This document shows positions 58,999 to 64,000 of a DNA stretch of 64,000 nucleotides, in pieces (position 1 is the first letter of the stretch; the number at the start of each line of letters is the position of its first letter). The position numbers were made by a program, and so were the translations under genes. The DNA is from Cladochytrium replicatum (Eukaryota; Chytridiomycota; Chytridiomycetes; Cladochytriales; Cladochytriaceae): the NCBI GenBank assembly GCA_025526935.1, contig JAHLKD010000002.1:475001-539000 (forward strand), in the 5' to 3' direction. Below the pieces are notes generated by a model. The model saw only the letters and a program-made list of their open reading frames with translations, was not told the origin of the DNA and did not search any database.

Positions 58999-59594
58999 AT
59001 GTCGAACTCTTCCTCACTGATGGAACTCGTCGAACCAACCCTTAGAAAGTTCTAAAAGATGATTTCGTATGTCCAATGTTTCTAAAATTGAGCTTTATAG
59101 ATATTGATTAGAAAATACAAGTACATGGAGGTTTACCTTCTTCAACGTCAAAAGGCTCTCGACACAAAAATACCCGAGATTAAGACTTTGGGTACTGTTG
59201 ACCTACTCATCACTCAGAACGTGTGTGTGGGATCTTGATGATGATGAGAAGTCGATGCTTGTTAGAATTTCAGCATTAATGCGAAACCAAAAATGCAGGA
59301 TGCGGATGAGCCAATCGAAACGTCGTTCGGGCTCACTGAGACACTATGGGTTTCAGCAAAGGTTCCCTCAACGAAAACCGTGTATCTCTGGCTTGGTGTA
59401 TGTTAGTCGCGTTTTTTTGTCTGAGTTGTGCGATATTGAAGTGTTGTGGCCAAATAGGCAAACGTGAGGCTCGAATATCCCGTTGAGGAAGCCGTTCGAT
59501 TCGTTGCTGAAAGAGAATACGGAAACGCCAAAACTTGTTGTACAACTGGGATGTCAAGCAACGACGTACTAGGCGGGAGGGACCGTCCAGTTGA
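58999..59594 (+). pseudogene. Prefoldin subunit 3 pseudogene
   Basis: Pieces follow prefoldin 3 (VBP1/Pac10) order: VEPTLRKF, a TAA at 59053-59055 where the family has a Gln codon, KMIS, then after an intron KYKYMEVYLLQRQKALDTKIP, EPIETSFGLTETLWVSAKVP, TVYLWLG, ANVRLEYPVEEAVRFV and the very end VYNWDVKQRRTRREG. Between EYGNAKT and VYNWDVK about 35 residues of the second coiled coil are missing, with a frame change. Functional prefoldin 3 hands unfolded actin and tubulin to the CCT chaperonin. The nonsense codon plus the deletion make this copy dead, so an intact copy should exist elsewhere. Confidence 0.82.
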
Positions 59595-59906
59595 ATCATC
59601 AAGGGAATATGAAGAGATTTGGAGCACACGGGCTGATGGAGATACCGTTTGGTGCTGGTAAAGCGGTTAACCCTTCCTCTTCACGGAGAACTGTACAACA
59701 AAAGCGTGTATGTTGCCGGGTAGACAAATATTCAGCGTTTGTGATGATACATGGCATGAACTTTCTGTTCAAGTTTTTGTTTCCCTCATCATGTCGTGGG
59801 GAATAGAATGGCGCATAATATTCTTGCACAACCGCATCATGTTTGGATTCGAAACAAAGTTTTCAAAGTTTTCAGGGGAGCTGTAGTCCATCATATTCGA
59901 GCATAG

Positions 59907-60870
59907 TCAGAAAATCGCTTGCGTTTGGCGTTTCATGTCGTGCAGCTTCATGTGTAAATGCATGTCCTTGAGCTGCACATGGGCGTTGCACTTTACGCAC
60001 TGGATCGTCCGTGCGCCGCATGAACTCTCATGTTCCGTCAGACCAGTCACCGGTATAAGTCTTTCCCCGTTTAGAAGGTGGTCCCCCCCAGTAAACACGC
60101 TAACCCTGTCTAACATGCACGTTAGACCCCCCCTCTAGTAAACACGCTAACCCTGTCTAACATGCACGTTAGAGCCCCCCTCTAGTAAACACGCTAGCCC
60201 TGTCTAACATGCACGTTAGAGCCCCCCTCTAGCAAACACGCTAACCCCCGGCTTTGACGAGGAGATGACAATCTGCATAGAATCTTCAGATCTGGGCATT
60301 CTTCTTTCCGATGTTTTTGCAGTGCAAATAGAGGCAGCTCTGGCCCGCATTCGCACACAATGGGCTTATGTACCAGCTCGATGTACTTATCCCACATCAC
60401 CTTCAAGTCAGATTAAGCAGAGACTTCATTTGGACTGGCAATTACCTGGAAGCAGTAGTCGCAGTGCCAATGCGAAGTGAGTTCTCCTTTCCGCATGACC
60501 TTTCTGCAAAGTTGACAGACCTCGTTGTTTCGTTGACGAAATGCTTCATGCATCACCTGTTAAGATCAACAGTTAATCACGCTCGAGAAAACGCCTACCT
60601 TTCGTACTATAGTTCGATCTGGTATCCATTTCGTGCAATTGGAGCACATTGAGTACCCAGGGACTGAATCAATTTCGTCAACCTGCTCGGTCGGTTGCTG
60701 CTCATCGGGAAAAGGCTCAGCACTTGACTCGATGCGGAGAGTTTAATCAGAAACAGGGGAATATCCTCTAACCGCAATCCAAGCAAGCGGATTTGACACC
60801 ACGTTGACATGAAAGTGAACAGTTTTGTTGCCAACTCCAATTTCGAATACGTCCCAGTTGTTAAATTCTG
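59907..60870 (-). pseudogene. TRAF-type zinc-finger protein gene interrupted by tandem repeats
   Basis: Reading leftward: EQVDEIDSVPGYSMCSNC with IPDRTIVR, then NNEVCQLCRKVMRKGEL and HWHCDYCFQ after an intron, VCECGPELPLFALQKHRKEEC, and finally LTEHESSCGARTIQCVKC with HMKLHD. Repeated C-x2-C...H-x3-H/C pairs are those of TRAFD1/FLN29-like zinc fingers. Between the second and third finger groups a 47-bp tandem repeat (60091-60245) replaces coding sequence, and the text before VDEIDS is out of frame with the ATG upstream. An expanded intron cannot be fully excluded; I found no good donor/acceptor pair. Confidence 0.55.
60091..60245. repeat. 47-bp tandem repeat, about 3.3 copies
   Basis: Units begin at 60091, 60138, 60185 and 60232, each starting GTAAACACGCTAACCC or close. 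Each unit contains CTAACATGCACGTTAG, an inverted repeat, and a C-rich stretch. Units are almost identical, so the expansion is recent. Confidence 0.9.
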
Positions 60871-61053
60871 TGTACCCTTGGAGGGCTTACCCATTGTTTT
60901 GTGCAATAGGCTTTTCTCTTGGGCTTGAGAAGTTTTTATGCTATTGCTCGATTTATGTTTTGGGCAGTCATGCTGTTTATTTTCTTTATTGTAATTGTTG
61001 AATATTCTTCTGTGTGGGAATATTTATTGCGGTGTGAGGGTGGCTGGTTCCTT

Positions 61054-61139
61054 GAGACAGTGGAACAAACCAAACACTCACACACCACAGGTATAAATAA
61101 AGGAGACAGTGGAACAAACCAAACACTCACACACCACAG
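61054..61139 (+). repeat. Two 37-bp direct repeats flanking a TATA word
   Basis: GAGACAGTGG...ACACACCACAG occurs at 61054-61090 and again at 61103-61139, separated by 12 bp that hold TATAAATAAAG. The block lies about 340 bp before the Gag-integrase start and may be the retroelement promoter or LTR end. Confidence 0.75.
61092..61099 (+). promoter_or_regulatory. TATA box candidate for the retroelement transcript
   Basis: TATAAATA between the two direct repeats, pointing toward the Gag-integrase frame at 61476. Confidence 0.4.
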
Positions 61140-61475
61140 TCTTCCTGGTTAGCAATCCCAGCCTTGATTTGTATTAGCCACAGAGTGCTTGTGTGCAACA
61201 AGGGAATTTGCTTTATCATCACCCCATATTCAACTGGGCCAAGAGACGGAACCTGGAGCTGTTGTGCTAGCTACAGTACAGCTAAACACGCCCTACCGCT
61301 GCCAGGAGAAGCCCTTGGTTTTTAACAGGTGGTGGTTTCATCCAGGACCCACCATTTTTGGACCTTTTTGTGCGTTTACTCAGGAACGTATTACCGGCTA
61401 CACAAACACTTCCCTGATTACTCAGAATTACGGGCGATCAGTTTCGATTATTTTACGCATTTTTCTGAGCACAAT

Positions 61476-64000
61476 ATGTCGACAACTTCGAGGGTTCAGG
61501 ATCGCTTGGCGAGGGCTCATGTTGGACAGCCTTTGGAACCTCGGGAACGATTGCGGCATCTTGCGGAGCGCTTGGGGGAACCTCGCAATGCGTGGAGGAA
61601 TGCGTTTTTGTTGATGTATTCATTGGAGGACGTTGCTGGATTTTTGGCCAGTATTGGATCTGGCCAGATCGCTGTCCCGAATGCACTTGTGGAATTGCTA
61701 AACCGTGCGCGTGAAGAGGGACGCGCTGAATCGGCCGTATCGCTCGAGCAGCTTGAAATCGAGAACGATGCACTTGTGATGCAGTGCTCGGCGCTTGCGG
61801 ATAACTTGGTTCTGGCGACGGATCAGCTTGATCCCATTGATGTTCCTGATGTCGAGGACGATGGAGAGAAGCGTTGGACTGATTCCCAGACCCAGACCGA
61901 TTTTTGGGATGCCGATTTATCGAACCATGATGGAATTGGCCAAAACTTGGCAGACCTGCAGCAGGAACTGGCTAGTGCTTGTCGAGAGCTTCGCGTTGCA
62001 CAGGAGAATGCAGCGGAAGCACGGCGCAAGGCAGCCAGTGCTGCAGCGGAGCTAGAGACGGCTCGATCGGTGGAGGCAAAGCGAGTTTCAGCTCTGGATG
62101 ACTTGGAGAAGCAGTTGAAGGTGTCCCAAGAGCTTGCCAGCCAACTCCGCATCGAGGCCGAACTGGTAGAGGCGGAATTGGCCTCAGTGAAGGCTGCCGG
62201 AGCCAGTCTTCGCACTCGTTTGGATCGCGCCAACATACCCGACGGCGAAATGGCGCAGCAGAGCGGGCGTGGGAGCGAGGTCTCTTCACAAAACGAAAAT
62301 GGACCTCCAACGTTGGCAGATCGATTTTGTGGTCTGTGGCGAGCAGAATGCAGGGCCAACCACAAATTGCGTGAAGCTTTGGATTTATCAATTGCTGAAT
62401 GTGACAGATTGAAGAGGGATCGTGATCAGATTCGAGCATTACTTGCAGTGTCATCATCATCTGACGATCAGCACTCCGATATGCAAGAGCTTGGACCAAA
62501 GGACTCGGCATCACAACAAGCTTCCCCAGTTTTACCATCTGCCCAATTTGTTTTGAAAGATGCAGCTGTACCAACAGTGAAAACACTTGGAACTAGTGAT
62601 TATCATGGACCTACAGCGGATGTTTTCCAGAGCTTTCCAGTTGGCCAATCTTCCCCTCCACAGGGAAACATTGGACTGGAAATTGTTTCAGCACTCCAAC
62701 AAACTGGGCTTCTCACCAAACGATCAGAGAAGTTAGACCAGAATGCTCTAAACAGCATACCTCTTTTTGCTGGGACTTCTTCTTCAGGCCAGGCTGATGA
62801 TGCCAGCTCAAATGAGTTAGGGAAGTTTTTCAAAGCAGTGACAAAAGTTGCAATTAGTCAAGCTTGGACAGAACCAATGCAAGCTCAAGCTATGGTGCTA
62901 CGGTTCAAAGATAATTCTGCAGTGTCACGCTGGTGGGACGATCGTGATGAACAGTGGAGGCGTGAGCGTGTTCAGGATTTGGAAAAGCCAGCACAGCGTT
63001 ATCTAGCAATTATAGAAAAAAATAATGGAGATTTGAAGCAGTGCAGTGAGCAAGAGCGAGTCTTTGCCACCTCTTGGGAATTTATAGATAATATTCTGTA
63101 TCATAATGCTGGAGGTTGGAAGGTATTTGTACCAACTGAGGTTGCCGAAGCAACTATCCTCCAGGATAGACATGAAAGAGGTGGTCATTTTTCTGCTGAA
63201 AAAATGTTTGCTGCATTAGCTACAGTCTTCTGGTTTCCAAAGATGCTGCATAAGATCAGGAGATGGGTCAAAGGTTGCCAGGTGTGTCAAGATCATGCCC
63301 GAGCACCCCCTCATTCAACTTTCCTCCGGAATATTGCAGCCATAACTGGTCGTTGGGCTCATTCATCTTTAGACAATGCAGGTCCATTCTGTGGTTGTCA
63401 TCCATTGATTGGCATTCTTGTTGTAGTCTGCTGCTTCTCTTCACGATGTCATCTCTACAAGTGTAACATCAACCCAACATCCGAAGAAGTTGGCAATTTG
63501 ATATACGAGAGATATTATCCACTCCATGGTTTACCAGAGAGATTCACATCAGATAGAGGATCTGCCTTTGTTAGTGGGATGATGCAGACAGTCCTGAAGC
63601 GATTGGGAATCGAGCAGCATTCTAGTACAGCTCATCATCCACAGGCTAATCCATATGCAGAGAGCACAGTGAAATTGGCAGTTGCAGTTCTATCCAAATT
63701 AGCTGATGCAGTGTACGATGGGGATGACTGTGGGTTAGCATGGGAGTGTTACCTTCCGATGGTTGAGTTCGCAATCAATTCACAAGTTCGAGCCAGTAAT
63801 GAACCTTTGGGAGTTACCAGATTTGAACAGGATTTGGGATATAATCCCACTGGTCCAGGAGCCCTTATCGATTCGTCAGAACATCGTGCCCTACGGTCAG
63901 CTGATGCAGAAAGACTAGTCGATCGATTGAGGGAATTGCAAATCCAGTGCACTACACTTTATTCAGAATATCAGGAGTATTATAAAAGAGCTCAGGACAC
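61476..64000 (+). mobile_element. Retroelement ORF: Gag-like coiled coil joined to a gypsy-type integrase; runs off the right edge
   Basis: From ATG 61476 no stop occurs in 841 codons. Residues 1-50 are Arg/Leu-rich (RERLRHLAERLGEPRNAW). From about 170 to 260 there is a long coiled coil (LQQELASACRELRVAQEN, LEKQLKVSQELASQLRIE). Near 550 a zinc-binding integrase unit begins: RHERGGHFSAEKMF and KGCQVCQDHA (HHCC). The catalytic core follows: LDNAGPFCG, GLPERFTSDRGSAFV and HHPQANPYAEST, i.e. the D, D, E residues of a Ty3/gypsy or related integrase. No D-S/T-G protease and no reverse transcriptase (no F/Y-x-D-D) lies between Gag and integrase. They may lie downstream, or the protein may be a domesticated fusion. 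Confidence 0.8.

Noticed and set aside
60091-60245. Tandem array as a CRISPR array
   Set aside because: The units are contiguous with no unique spacers, and the genome is eukaryotic.

Overview
The window is nuclear DNA of a fungus, most likely a zoosporic one (Chytridiomycota). Genes are split by many short introns of about 45-60 nt with GT..AG ends. The conserved proteins are fungal/opisthokont: Mediator MED15, an ARID/SWI1 subunit, the Cym1 presequence protease, mitochondrial Arg8 and prefoldin. Several families fit chytrids best: a protein with LEWWK-x-SGL repeats, a multi-membrane PAS sensor related to tiny-macrocyst proteins, and a TIR-NACHT-WD40 receptor. Assignment below phylum is not possible from the sequence alone.

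0-30 kb is mostly housekeeping. It holds a membrane RING-H2 ubiquitin ligase (open at the left edge), a broken N-terminal fragment of DNA polymerase alpha subunit B, a 16-exon mitochondrial presequence protease, the glutamine-rich MED15, triosephosphate isomerase, a decayed MED15-like duplicate, acetylornithine aminotransferase, a decayed PAS-type sensor gene, a secreted DUF3455 protein, PDCD5 and the ARID subunit of SWI/SNF. MED15 and the ARID protein are both glutamine-rich transcription co-regulators, but they are far apart and not co-transcribed.

30-35 kb carries a choline/aminoglycoside kinase-like gene, a homoserine dehydrogenase pseudogene and a CBS-domain protein. 35-44 kb is a mobile-element cluster. 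An A+T-rich CAAATATTTG tract and paired hairpins are followed by a LINE endonuclease scrap joined to a decayed Ty1/copia pol with a 3' LTR. That LTR ends inside a hAT transposase gene, whose 5' end in turn lies inside the WD40 part of a STAND receptor. The receptor reads on the minus strand as membrane anchor, TIR, NACHT and WD40, and it also carries two apparent frameshifts.

44-53 kb has a foldback element, poorly resolved minus-strand genes, an F-box-like LEWWK-repeat protein, a histidine-phosphatase scrap and a second broken copia pol. 54-59 kb has a secreted Asn/Gly-rich protein, a four-helix membrane protein and a dicarboxylate/glutamate symporter. 59-61 kb has a prefoldin subunit 3 pseudogene and a TRAF-type zinc-finger gene interrupted by a 47-bp tandem repeat. 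The window ends inside a stop-free reading frame that joins a coiled-coil Gag-like region directly to a gypsy-type integrase with no reverse transcriptase between them.

The main theme is a housekeeping set beside many gene remnants (pol12, hom6, pfd3, MED15-like, sensor) and nested transposons. Exon boundaries were placed by eye from splice signals and protein-family continuity.
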